From Adiantum capillus-veneris (lineage: Eukaryota > Streptophyta > Polypodiopsida > Polypodiales > Pteridaceae), in contig CM043942.1 in assembly GCA_014529385.2 (NCBI GenBank), positions 50,044,274-50,108,273 on the forward strand: a stretch of 64,000 bases of DNA. The letters run 5' to 3'. Each line of letters opens with the position of its first letter. Position 1 is the stretch's first letter. This document shows positions 34,149 to 44,835 of the stretch, in pieces. The position numbers were made by a program, and so were the translations under genes. The notes beneath the pieces were generated by a model. That model searched no databases. It had not been told where the DNA came from and worked only from the letters and a program-made list of their open reading frames with translations.

Positions 34149-35375
34149 ACTTACATGGCATAAGAGTCTAGAGTCGAGCAGCTAAGCCACTAAATGAGCA
34201 AAGTGTCAGACCCAAGCTTCAAGTTAATATTTTTTTGTGGTCTATGAGTCTAGCTAATAGGTATAAGCTCAAGCTGGAGAGTTGAGCATACATAAAGTCA
34301 TGTCGCTCATGCTGGAAGAGGTGAGCATAAGAGTCAAAGTCCATATAATATATAAGGTGGAGAAGGCGGAGTAGTCCAAAAAAGAAAGAAAAAAACACTC
34401 ACGCACTTGACACAGTGAGGAAGAGTGGAGAAACCGCGACAACAAAAACCCTTCTTGTGAGTAGTGAAAGCTTTTGAAGCACTCATGCTATATGTTTTGC
34501 TCGCTACACTAACTCCATGAAGAACCCATCAATACTCTTCTTTCGCACCGCATCTTGTTTAACATGCATAACTCTGTGCAAGCATATAGATGTCCCATCA
34601 TTGGAGATATGCATTAGGCACTCTTTTTTTTTCCTCCCATGCACTTACACAAACAGATGATGATGACCAAGCGGAAACAAGTTTTATAAGCCTTTGCTCA
34701 ACAACAATGACTCTGAATTCAAGCTACTAACACTTATCCATGCATATCAAGCCCATACTAGTAGCCATATGGCCATATGTACTTTAACTCAGCATAACTC
34801 TATAACATCAGAACCTAAGTACATATAGCCTCGCATTTAATTATGACTAAAGACGTTTTTTCCCACTGTGTTTTTTCCCTTTAGTCTTATCCAGGTATCC
34901 AAGACCTTCATTTTGTATATACGCTACATTTTACTTTTACTCTTTTATTTTTTATAACAACAAAAACAAGAAGAACCACGCTATCCCCACACTACTAATT
35001 GCAAATCTACTAACAAGTCAAAAGGGAGAGGCAAAAAAAACAGCTTGACAAAGCTTCAAGTCAACTTACAGGTACGACTGCGAGATAACAACCATAAGAA
35101 AAGCAAACTAGAGCTACAATGACATCGACCTGTTGCACCAACAAGTCGATACAACCTCATGCAATTCAAGATACAACAACCAATCGGAGCGGGGGAGTTC
35201 CAGGCTTCAGATACACTACAGGTACAACTTCAAGGCAGCTTTAATATCACACAAAGAAACCAATTGCAGAAGAGGTTGCCACAACAACTTCAACCAACAC
35301 CAAGACATCAAGAACTCGTCAAGGCCAGCAAAGACATAGGGTCTTGTCAGGGACGACAAGAATTCGGAGGGAAAT
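34149..35375. other. Element C 3' region, mostly non-coding
   Basis: AT-rich; pyrimidine-rich near 34880-34960. The last part (35160-35375) is Gln-rich and open, ending with GTCTTGTCAGGGACGACAAG and a purine-rich TCGGAGGGAAATTATA. That purine tract is the position expected for a polypurine tract, but an unrelated exon follows instead of the LTR start. Confidence 0.45.
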
Positions 35376-37528
35376 TATACCCCCCTGAGCTAGTGCCACA
35401 ACTCACAGTTGTAGATGTCACACATAATGTGAATACAAGGGCAAGGGCAGAGACTGTTGCTCGCCAAACAGAGGACATCAGGGAAGCACAGATTAAGGAG
35501 AAAGCAAAAGTAGCAGTGGAGTCCCAGAGGCAAACAGAATGCAATGTGACCCTGTCCATAGAGGCAAGCAATCAAGAAACTCTACTTTCAATGAAGGATG
35601 GTTTGCTTGCAGAGATACCATTTGTAGATGGAGCCAGAAAGCTAGCTCTGGAAAAAGTGGACATTAATTTATTGCAGAATCCAGATGCTCGGATTTCAGA
35701 CACAATTATCTATGCTTGTCTTAAGTAAGTGTTACTATCTTGCTAGCTTTGAAAACTCAGATAATAGGTTTGCTAACTCAGGTATACTCTCTGCAGCTTG
35801 ATCAAAAGTCAACTCCCACTGCACACCCACACGGAGGTGTTTCTTCTTGATCCACAAATGTCAGTGATTATTAGACAGAAGAACAGTCCATCTGGGTGTT
35901 CAATTCAATAAAAGGAACTCACCCTGAAATTAAGCTGTAAGTGTTATGTATCAGAAAGTGTTTCTTATAGATATCCATGTAAATTTGAAGCCTCAAGCTA
36001 ACATCTTGATACTGCTTTGTGCAGTTGTATAAAGAGGTTGTTGCTTGCCTATGGCAAGCTATGTGGAAGGTATGAACTATACAAGGCCCCAATCAAAGAT
36101 GTACCTGTCCCAAATCAAACAGATGGAAATTCTTGCGGCTGGAGATGTCTTCTCCATGCAGAATATGTCCTGCAAAGCTACTTTGCATTAAAACCTTTCA
36201 TGACTAAGGTAACCATTTGGCAATGCATTCAGTCAGTTTTGGTTTAGTTTATAGAAGAATTATCACCATGTGGTCTTTCAATTTTGCAGAGTGCTTTAAA
36301 AAACTACACATATGATTATTTGCAAAGATACCGGGTAAGTTTAATACAACACCTGCTTACTATGTCTAGCCCCAGAGAGCCTGAAGATAGCGGCTTGGAT
36401 GACCGCACTATTGATATGACAATACATGACGTGCCACCACGACAAACCCCTGCATCCGATACAGTGGAATCACAACGGGCCGAGGGGGTCATATCAGTAG
36501 AAGATGAAAGAGCCAAGGATGAGGAAAGGTCAAATGAGCATATGGAAGGTGCTAGTGTACAACCAGAGGAGACAATGAAAGAGCCAAGTCAGCCAGTGGA
36601 GGAGCCAAAAGAGCCTATGGATGAAACCCAAGATGAGGAAAGCAGGCCTATGGATGAGCAAAAGGATATGGATGAGGAAAGCAGGCCTAGGGATGAGCAA
36701 ACTGATATGGATGAGGCAAGGATGGATGAGGCAAGGATAGATGATGCAAGCCGGTCAACCGAGGCAGAGGAAAAGATCTTGGAGGAAACCTTGAATGAGG
36801 CAGAAAGAGCCATGGGGGAGACCCCTGATGAAGATGTGAATGATGACTATGAAGATGTGAATAATGAAGCTAAAGCAGAGGAGAGCAACAACGACATCAA
36901 CACTACAGAGACCCAGTATGGACCCTTGCTACCTGTAGATATGGTTGTTCCGGTAATTTCTATTCAAGTATATAAAAATATGGTCAACTTCTAACTACTT
37001 ATATGTATTTGTCAACCTTTACAGAGGTTGATTATCTTGGACCTCAATGAATTGCTGCTGATGCGCGTGCCTCTCGGTGACACAGAACCCTTTGAGGATT
37101 TGCAAACGTTTCGGATGGGAACTTGTCGAGTCGTGGTTCGTCCAGGAACCAAGGAATTTATTCAGTTTCTTCTTCCGCGCTTCAGAGTTGCCATATGGTC
37201 TTCAGTGCAAAGGAAAAACTTGTCGCCACTAGTTACAATAGTTTGCAGTGTATGCGGCGCTCACACGTCAGATTTTGCCTTTTTGTATGATCAAAGAAAA
37301 TGCGTTACCGTCGAGGGCCACTACCACCCTAAAAAACCACACTTACCTCTTTTGTACAAACCGTTTAGCTAAATCGGTGTACCCTTTGATGCAACTAATA
37401 CACTACTGATTGATGATACTCCTGAAAAGGGAGAACTAAATCCGCCGGGAACAACTATCTCTCCACCTTCTTTCGAGGGGCATTCCTTCGATTTTTACCT
37501 TGAAGACATTCTGATTCCATACTTATAG
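35376..37528 (+). pseudogene. Ulp1-type cysteine protease, acidic linker and FCP1/NIF-like domain
   Basis: Six exons with GT-AG borders: about 35376-35724, 35797-35936, 36025-36208, 36290-36334, 36370-36952 and 37025-37528. The early exons recall a C48/Ulp1 peptidase: LHTHTEVFLLDPQM, then FNSIKGTHPEIK in a shifted frame, then QTDGNSCGWRCLLHAEYVL with the catalytic Cys (TGC 36134-36136). The HW (catalytic His) block is missing. The fifth exon is an acidic repeat (PMDEQKDMDEESRP and variants). The last exon is like plant FCP1-type proteins: ILDLNELLLMRV, VVVRPGTKEF, FRVAIWSSVQRKNL, FLYDQRKC, and NTLLIDDTPEKGELNPPGT. DLN replaces the catalytic DLD. A TAA at 37370-37372 interrupts it. Confidence 0.7.
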
Positions 37529-37618
37529 AAATTGTATCTCAGTCCATTGTTCACGGACGAGTTTGTACTTTATAATGAATTAAGATGACTCTTCTATCAT
37601 GTCTTTGTCTTGTCTAAC

Positions 37619-37621
<3 letters not shown>

Positions 37622-37665
<44 letters not shown>
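37622..37665. repeat. (GA)22, left flank of the LINE
   Basis: 44 nt of pure GA preceded by T. An identical T(GA)22 stands at 42283-42327 on the other side of the LINE. Confidence 0.95.
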
Positions 37666-37669
<4 letters not shown>

Positions 37670-37701
37670 TTTTATTATCGTCCTCGGAGGTCAAATATGA
37701 C

Positions 37702-40700
37702 CTATGGGACCAAAGTTACATGTGATCTAGTATGTGTATGGCTGATAAGTGACTCTCGATGCTCCAAAATTGTAGTGATGAGAGTCACAATGGAGAGCCC
37801 ACACTTTGGCTGGGAGAGGAAAGTGTGTAGGTTTAAGTTATGGCTGAAAATGTGAGAGAAGCAAATTCGGATGTGATCAAAAGCTGAGCACTCTAGTAGT
37901 GTGTGGTACTCAGACTCTCGAACTTGCAGTGAGCATAATGTGCACAATCGATTTGACTCTTCTCCATTGCCCCAACGCCCTATCTCGCGTCGAAGGAAAT
38001 GGGAGCTAAGACGAATTTCTGCGATAGTGCGTATCGCGGACAAGGGAATAGGCTCAAGCATGTAAGTGTGAGTATGGTTTCCTCTCTCAGCAAAGAACAT
38101 GGTTTTGTAGTTGGGGGCAATATAGGTGGTGTAATGTATGAAGCGTGACCCACCGGATTTCTCCCAAGCCGTAATACATTGGCGTTGTAGAAAAGCTTCA
38201 TTCACTTGAGAGTCAATTGAAGCATCATGTAGCAAGTGTAATGCATCCCATCTCCCAAACCACTTCTTTATGTCTTGCATCCATCCCGTGCTCAAGATCT
38301 TGCTTTTATGCGTCTTTTGAACTTTTTTGCTTGCTTCCCATGCAATTGTAGGAAGTCGATGTGAGGGATTTGGACGCATCTTTATCATGTACTCCACAAC
38401 CCTTTCCATGCCCATAACCTCAATTGGAAGAGATCCCGACTCAAGAAGTAGGAGCATATATGGTGTTTGTGTCTTAACTTGGAGAAAGTTTGTAAGAAAA
38501 CGCTTTTGGACATTCTCAAACTCTTTCCAAGTAGACTTTGAGATGCTCCCGCCCCACACTTCAACTCCATAAAGAAGAACCGGTGTCACCAATGCATCAA
38601 AAAGATACTTCTTGAGAACCCAACACTTGATGTTTCCCACATTACACATGTTCTCAAATGCATAATCTGCTCTCTTTCCCGCTTCCACACGACGCATAGC
38701 ACATTCATGCCACTTGTGATTGGATGGACCCTCAAGGCCAAGGTACTTAACGCTCTCAACAACTTCAAGTGTCTCGTTGTTGTACACAATGCATGGCTTC
38801 TCCTTATGGTTGGTTTTCACAAGCATAACCTTTGTTTTGGATTCATTTACAATCAGCCCACTATGCAAGCAAAAGTTCTCAAGGACAACCATAAGCTTTT
38901 TTGCATCTTCTAAAGTGTGTGCTAGAAGCACTACATCATCCGCATACAACAAAAGTATGATTACCGCATTGCAAATAGTGACCTCTTCAATGCCTTCTTC
39001 TTGTATAAAGTCAAGTACCATTTGTTCCAATTGATCGATGCATAGACCAAAGAGAGTTGGTGACAATGGACATCCTTGTTTAACCCCAATAGTGCTTACA
39101 AAAATTTCTGAAATTTCTCTTCCCATGCGCAATTGACAAATCACCTTCTCATAGATTTGAGAAATCGCAAGCATAAACTCACTTGGCACTTGGAGTTCTT
39201 CCATCCTTCTCCACAAATTGTTACGTGGAATCATATCAAAGGCTTTCTTAAAGTCCACAAAACAACAATACAATCGCTTGCCTTTCAACCTACTTTCCTC
39301 CATGAGAACACAAAGAGTGACAAGATGATCAATGGTGCTATGGCATGGATGAAAACCCGCTTGTCCCTTTGCACGCTTGTCATTCTCTTCAGCCCAATCA
39401 CTCAATTTCATCTCCATTATGCACCCAAACAACTTTGCCATAAGAGACCCAATCATTATAGTCCGGTAGTTGCTTACATTCTTTACATCCCCTCCTTTAT
39501 GCAAAGGCTTAACCCAATTAGTACACCAATCATAAGGCATACCATGTTGAAGTGCAAGGTTGAACATATCACACATCCACTTATGGGTAAAATCTCCCGT
39601 CCATTTGATCATCTCCGGCTTGATACCTTGAAGATCTCCTGCTTTGCGAGTGGCCAACTTTTCAAGCCCACCACATACATCCTCAATAGTAAAAAAATAC
39701 GGCATACATGGGAGTGAACCATAAAATGGTATTTTTTCAGTATTTGCTTGCTCATATAATTGCCTACAATGTGTGTACATATCCACTAGACTCAAGTTAC
39801 CAAAATTCTCAACCCGCTTGCCTCTCAAGTTTCTCCAAAATCTTTCACATGCATGTGCCTTTTCTTGGACTTGAAATTCTTGTTGCTTTACTTCCCATCT
39901 TCTTCTCTTCTTTTGAATCAATGCCTTGTATGTATGCAAATGACTTTGATAGTTGTCTTTGTCCATAGTTGCATCAAGCTTTATCAAGGACTTTTGAGCA
40001 TCTTGACATTCTTTATCAAATCACCTTTTGCGTGATCTATCTTTGTTGATACCATGGAGATGCTTTATGGCAAAGCATTCTTCCGCACAAGAACAAATAG
40101 CTTTCTTGAAAGCTTCCCATTTAGTTTCCAATGGTGCATCACATTGAAGCTTTGTCATCCATAATTTTTGCTCAACCATTGCAATGTACATTGGTGCCCG
40201 TTTGAAATCCATACATAGTGATAACTTCTCTTTCCTTTGGCTGAGATTATCATGCTTAGTTGCTTCTCCACATGAAAGGTCAATACATAAGGTGCGATGG
40301 TCGGATTCCGGGGTCCATTGACCAAACATAAAATTGTTTATGCGATACATGATGGCTTCAGAGAGTAGCATATAGTCAATCACACTATCCCCATTATGTC
40401 TCCTACATGTAAATCCATTGGTTCCACTCCACAAAGATACACCATTGGCAATGAGCATACCCGTGCTATTACACATGTGTAAAAGTAACTTTCCATAGTG
40501 ATCCGGCTCTTTCTCATCCATTGAAGTACGATCATACAAGTGAACTTCCTCCAACTCCCTTGAAATGTATGGCATATCAAATTGTTGAGTATCATGTTGC
40601 AATGTTTTTGTGCGAGCATTCATATCCCCAAATACAATAACATCACCTTCACCTTTGAAATAAGCACTGTCCTCCTCCAAATCAGAAAATGGTTGATCTC

Positions 40701-41094
40701 TATCCATGCAAGCATAAAAGGGAGAATCATGATGAGGAATGTAGCAACCGGCTACAAAAATGGGTGCTCTTTTTGGTGTCATAATTTTCAGCCATACATA
40801 ACGTTTGTACTTGTCATCTTTCACAATTGATACAAAATCTTCCAATCCTTTCTTAACCATACATGCTAACCCTCCTTGTCCTCTTCGTTGCTTGAGATTC
40901 TTTGACCACATCAATGAATGTACATTGTAATCCTCCAAGCCGTTAATCCTTTGTGTATCATGCTCCCAAGTTTCAACAAGAAGTACAACATCGGCTTTGC
41001 TTGTTAGTTCATCAATGCCAACCCCCACATTCCATGGGTATCCATTACAATTCCAAAAGCATATTTTCAATTGTAACTCGGTCTCATAGGTCAC
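37702..41094 (-). pseudogene. LINE ORF2: endonuclease, reverse transcriptase, zinc knuckle
   Basis: The start ATG is at 41094. The N-terminal APE endonuclease has ICFWNCNG, LLVETWE, VIFGDMNAR, DSVIDYMLLS and ESDHRTL. A TGA at 40021-40023 follows RKR, where the frame continues FDKEC; RKRWFDKEC would be expected, so TGG-to-TGA is likely. RT motifs: WVKPLHKGGDVKNVSNYR, KGQAGFHPCHSTIDHL, FVDFKKAFDMIPR, GVKQGCPLSPTLF and catalytic LLLYADDVVLLAH. The C-terminus carries CTLCSLQVRESEYHTLLEC, a CCHC-type knuckle. About 1130 codons, a full length for the class. No RNase H is seen. Confidence 0.93.
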
Positions 41095-41100
41095 GCATCC

Positions 41101-42051
41101 CTATTTGCTTGAGAGACTTGCCTCCTCCTTGGGCACATTTTCTTCATGAGAGATCTCCTTTTTTTTATTATTCTTTTCCTCATATGCCTTGCGACGCATA
41201 TTTTGTTGCTTAATAGTGCGATATTCACATACAAAACATTTTGTATCCCTCAAATAGATCCAACTATTATCAAGGATAATCTTTCGCTTGGTCTCATCCG
41301 GCATGGTGCATACAATTGGCCGTTCTCTCGAGCGAGGAGCTCCTTGCTTCCCCACTCTATGTGCTCCATAGACCATAACTCCGGACATACCAAAATGGGT
41401 TTTGAAGAAGTCTTCAATAACAATGGCAAGAGAAGGAGGTGTCTCTAAATTCTCTTTGGGAATTCCACGAATAACAATGTTCTTGGAACGTCGCTCCCGT
41501 TCCTTCAACTCTTCCACATCCACATTCTCAACATTCTTTGTTTGAACCATAGCTTGCATGAGTGAGGAATTAGAAACCACATTGCTACCACATACATCAG
41601 CCCAAGACTTGTTTGTGCATACATTTTTCATGTCGCATACATCCCGGCTCATAGTGTCAAATTTCTCCTCTTTCAATACATGGTCATGCTCTACTTTGCT
41701 CATCCACTCCTTCAAAGCATTCAAGTCCACAAGAGAGCGTTTACATTCCTTAACTTCCTCTTCAAGTTGCATCAAACGTGTTGTTTGCATCTCAAGTGTC
41801 CTCTTGAGATTCTCATTCTCAACCACAAGTACCCTTAGTGTGCCATTCTCCATTGCAAGTGCTCGTAAGTCTTCACCTTGTTTGTTTACGATCTCTTGCA
41901 ATGTTACCAAGTACGCCATGATCATGGTTTCCGATGTCGCTGGTTGGGTGGTTGTGTTGCTATCTCCACACTTAGGAGATTTTGGATCATTTTCCACAAT
42001 GGTTGTGGACCTTGTTGAAGAAGAAGAACCCTTGCGAGTGCCGGAAGACAT
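41101..42051 (-). CDS. LINE ORF1: coiled coil and RRM-like protein
   Basis: 317 codons without a stop. The Ser/Thr-rich N-terminus is followed by a coiled coil (about residues 55-140, rich in LEEEVKECKRSL-type heptads), then RRSKNIVIRGIPKENLETPP, VYGAHRVGKQ and RPIVCTMPDE. This order is the coiled coil plus RRM-like plan of L1-type ORF1 proteins rather than the single CCHC knuckle of many plant LINEs. It should bind the element RNA and form the RNP. The start MSSGTRKGSSSS is the first ATG. Confidence 0.8.
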   Translation of the reverse strand: MSSGTRKGSSSSTRSTTIVENDPKSPKCGDSNTTTQPATSETMIMAYLVTLQEIVNKQGEDLRALAMENGTLRVLVVENENLKRTLEMQTTRLMQLEEEVKECKRSLVDLNALKEWMSKVEHDHVLKEEKFDTMSRDVCDMKNVCTNKSWADVCGSNVVSNSSLMQAMVQTKNVENVDVEELKERERRSKNIVIRGIPKENLETPPSLAIVIEDFFKTHFGMSGVMVYGAHRVGKQGAPRSRERPIVCTMPDETKRKIILDNSWIYLRDTKCFVCEYRTIKQQNMRRKAYEEKNNKKKEISHEENVPKEEASLSSK

Positions 42052-42280
42052 TGTATGTAAAATAGGAGATGAGAATCAATTTTTTTGAACCTGTTCACTT
42101 CGGAAATGCTGCTACAGAAACGCCTTCCATAACTATGAAATTTTTTGTCTTAACATCAATGCGTAGAGGATTTTGTGCTCTTCAATTGAGGCTATAGATC
42201 ACCCAAATCGGAGTTCAGATGAAGAAGTTATGATCAAAAGAGTGCGCTGCTGTCTACTAGGTCAAAAAACGCCTACGTTT

Positions 42281-42283
<3 letters not shown>

Positions 42284-42327
<44 letters not shown>
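42284..42327. repeat. (GA)22, right flank of the LINE
   Basis: 44 nt of pure GA preceded by T, matching 37622-37665 in length and phase. Flanking unique sequence then resumes as TTTGACATGG. Confidence 0.95.
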
Positions 42328-42331
<4 letters not shown>

Positions 42332-42450
42332 ACATGGTAAAGAAATGTATTTCAAGCACACTTATTCATAGGGCACAATTGACAAATGAGCTCAAAAAAC
42401 TTCATGTGTTGAAAGTCATTTGTATACACTTGGATTCACAAGAATATCTG

Positions 42451-43906
42451 TTACATTGACACTACTTCAACCCGACTATCCAACTCTTTGCACAAAATAT
42501 CATTTTCCCTTCGCCGCATCACCTTACGGCCAGCTAGGAAAAAGAAAAAATCTGATAGGTCCCTGTCCGTTGACTCTTCAATTATGTCATGCCGCAACTG
42601 ATGAAGACTGCATAGCTCCCTTATTGTAACCACCAACAGTAGGCCATGCTCTTTATCAATCACTTCCACATCCACAACAGGATTATCTTCCAAACTTGCA
42701 GAAACCTGGTCCATAGGAATGTACTAACCATTGAGCATTTGTGATCGCATATACCAAAATGAGAGTAACAGTGATTGGCTTGCAATCATGTACTTGACAA
42801 CTAGAGTATCAAGCGCGACCTCGCACCGTAAGCCAATCTCTTCCTTTACATACCATCCTCTGTCAAGAAGTTTGTCACAGGATGACTGTTGAAAGGACTT
42901 GCACATGAACATAGTTTTCGTAACACGGATGTTGTAGCTATGAAACAACTCTATGAAGAGTGCAGCAGGACAAAAGTTTGCAATTCTAACCAGTTTGGTG
43001 GGAATAGAGCTACGTAGAGACCTCTGTATATCTTTGTAGAGCTTACTTTGCATTGCCTCCACCATTGTTTCCTCGGGAACTGGCCAGTCCACAGTGTTCC
43101 AATCGGTTGGTAGAGGCACTTTCACCAACATGCCATTCTTATTCCCTGAGCTGAGTTGGTAGAAGTGGTCATAAAAAAATATTACTTCATCAGCCAGGCT
43201 TTTGTTGCTCCTCCTTGAATACTGTAGAGAACCAATGTGGGTATGAACAACAAGGAAGAGGCCTATTATGCACTCCACAGGCTCCCATTGCTCATAAGAA
43301 GAGGGATAAACATCTGCAATATATATAAGAAGAGTTAAACTAAGAGTATCAATAAGTAAAAATGAAAAATCTAATGTAATTGAGCTGTGAAGAATGGAGA
43401 CATTGCTCATAAGAAGAGGGAGAAACATTGCAAAATATATAAGAAAAGTGATAATGAGAGTATCAGTAAGTTCAGATGTTAAGAGTACTTACAGATCAAA
43501 TGAAGTTCAGATATCAAGAGTACTTACAATTGCAACGTGGTTGATGTATATCTGATACATTTCCACCGTTTGCTATCACGTCTGGATGAGTAAACACATG
43601 CTGAACAAGAACTTCCTTTACAGATCTTTTGCCGATTTCAACTTTGAAATCCAACACTCTGGACTTCCATGCTGAGCGGTAAATGTTGATACCACTAGAC
43701 CTCTTGGGTCTTCTTGGTTGCATGAGGACCCATGAACCTTTGTTTATCCTTTGTCCAACCCATTGGTTCTCTGCACTTATTGAAGTTGATATTGTAATTG
43801 AGGATATGCTACTACTTGGCTTTCTAGGCAAAGTGCAGCTGTTGGTTGTTGGTGTGAGAGACAGTAAACACCTGGAGCTTCTTGGGCGAGAAGACATGGA
43901 AGCCAT
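42451..43906 (-). pseudogene. Unrecognised two-exon gene facing the Ulp1-FCP1 gene; possible ubiquitin-like C-terminus
   Basis: The start ATG is at 43906. Exon 1 (to about 43526, GTAAGT donor) is Ser-rich, then basic (LMQPRRPKRSSGINIYRS). Exon 2 (from about 43315 after TTGCAG) reads YPSSYEQWEPVECIIGLFLV, WPVPEETMVEAMQSKLY and RIANFCPAALFIELFHSYN. A TAG at 42724-42726 breaks the frame, which continues to 42451. That tail (LLLVVTIRELCSLHQLRHDI, then FFFFLAGRKVMRRRENDIL) has the strand pattern of a beta-grasp, ubiquitin-like fold. The family is not recognised and the fold is a guess from the pattern. Confidence 0.5.
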
Positions 43907-44265
43907 AGCTCTCAGAGAAAAGCTTTAGTGGAGGGAGATTCACTTTGAAAGCATTCTAATGGAGGGAAAGTGTTTTAGAATTCCAATATCTTGTGCGGGC
44001 TTAATGGTCACCCTCCAGTACGTTAATGACCATAAGAGAATATCAGAAGTGGGACCACTGGCAAGCACCTAACAGCTCGGTAAAAGGAAGGAAATTACAA
44101 TGCCACAATCCTAGATTCATGAAAGTTTTATGCTATTTTCTTATTTTTTGAGTCTTTCCACGTACTTTCCTACGTAACGTAGCCTTCGTGCTCATTGGAC
44201 GCACTCTATTTTTCTCTCTCTTCATATGGCCCTCCAAATGACCTCCGAAATTTCCTAATGGAGCC
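43907..44265. other. Upstream region of the minus-strand gene; junction with the element C LTR remnant
   Basis: No coding signal. At its right end GGAGCC meets the LTR sequence TGTTAGCATCG; the 5' LTR has GGAGCG at the same point, so GGAGC may be microhomology at the junction. Confidence 0.5.
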
Positions 44266-44830
44266 TGTTAGCATCGAGGAGCTCTTTGCATCGACACAAG
44301 CAATGCAAGCCGAGGACCACATCGCGAGCCCGCCTGCTACGAGCTATATTTGGTCGTAAGTACCTCAAACGACATCCGTTCTGAATGATCGAGTAGTCGT
44401 TAGAATTAGGGCGAGAAGATCTTCGTGTTGATGTCTTTGTAGATCAATTTCGGACACTTTGGAAATTTCTATTTTGAGTCTATTGCGACAGCGATTAGAG
44501 ATCTTACAGTTATGGTTTTCAGGGTTTAGGTGTTTGGCCATATAGGATATGTCCTTGTGAGTCTTGCCCTCCGATTTCGAGTCATTCTGATATGAATTGA
44601 GACTGTTTCGAGCTTGTAGTGTTTCGTAGGATGCGTTGTCTATTTCTTTGCTTTATGGTAGTGTTGTGGTAGGATTAGTGACTGTAGAGTGTTGTTCGTG
44701 TCTAGCTCAAGGTTGACAACCCAGAGATTGCCTCCATGCCCTAGTCGGGTCAGCTACGTCCTCAGATTGACAGTTTGTTGGTCTGTGTTCTCGTTGTGCT
44801 CCATCGTCCGTCGCGGCGTACCCGCTAATA
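44266..44830 (+). repeat. Element C 3' LTR remnant
   Basis: Aligns with 25132-25694 and lacks the first 492 bp of the LTR (TATA region included). It ends GCTAATA (GCTAACA in the 5' LTR), then TACAC. A palindrome variant (AGTCTATTGCGACAGCGA) is at 44477-44494. Confidence 0.88.
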
Positions 44831-44835
44831 TACAC

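Larger units (their letters stand above)
37666..42283 (-). mobile_element. LINE (non-LTR retrotransposon), nearly intact
   Basis: Two ORFs on the minus strand, ORF1 (42051-41101) and ORF2 (41094-37702), with 6 bp between them. The element is bounded at both ends by T(GA)22 tracts of the same length. No poly(A) tail is seen: the sense strand ends AATAAAATCTA and then runs into TC repeats. ORF2 has one stop codon. The long 5' leader runs from 42283 to 42051. The equal tracts and little damage suggest recent insertion into a microsatellite. Confidence 0.9.
24639..44830 (+). mobile_element. Element C: 20-kb gypsy-like retrotransposon with gag/protease only and foreign DNA
   Basis: 5' LTR 24639-25694 (TGTTGAAAAG..GCTAACA); a 3' LTR remnant 44266-44830 ends GCTAATA. 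TACAC flanks both ends (24634-24638 and 44831-44835), and the CACTA2 transposase resumes on each side, so this is one insertion. Inside: primer-binding site, a long leader with tandem repeats, gag and protease frames, no RT, RNase H or integrase, then about 8.9 kb of sequence with intron-bearing genes and a LINE. It must have depended on proteins from another element. The right half of the structure is partly inferred. Confidence 0.85.

Noticed and set aside
36316-36813. Ser-rich minus-strand frames opposite the acidic linker
   Set aside because: Shadow of the Asp/Glu repeat; the plus strand has the consistent splice sites.
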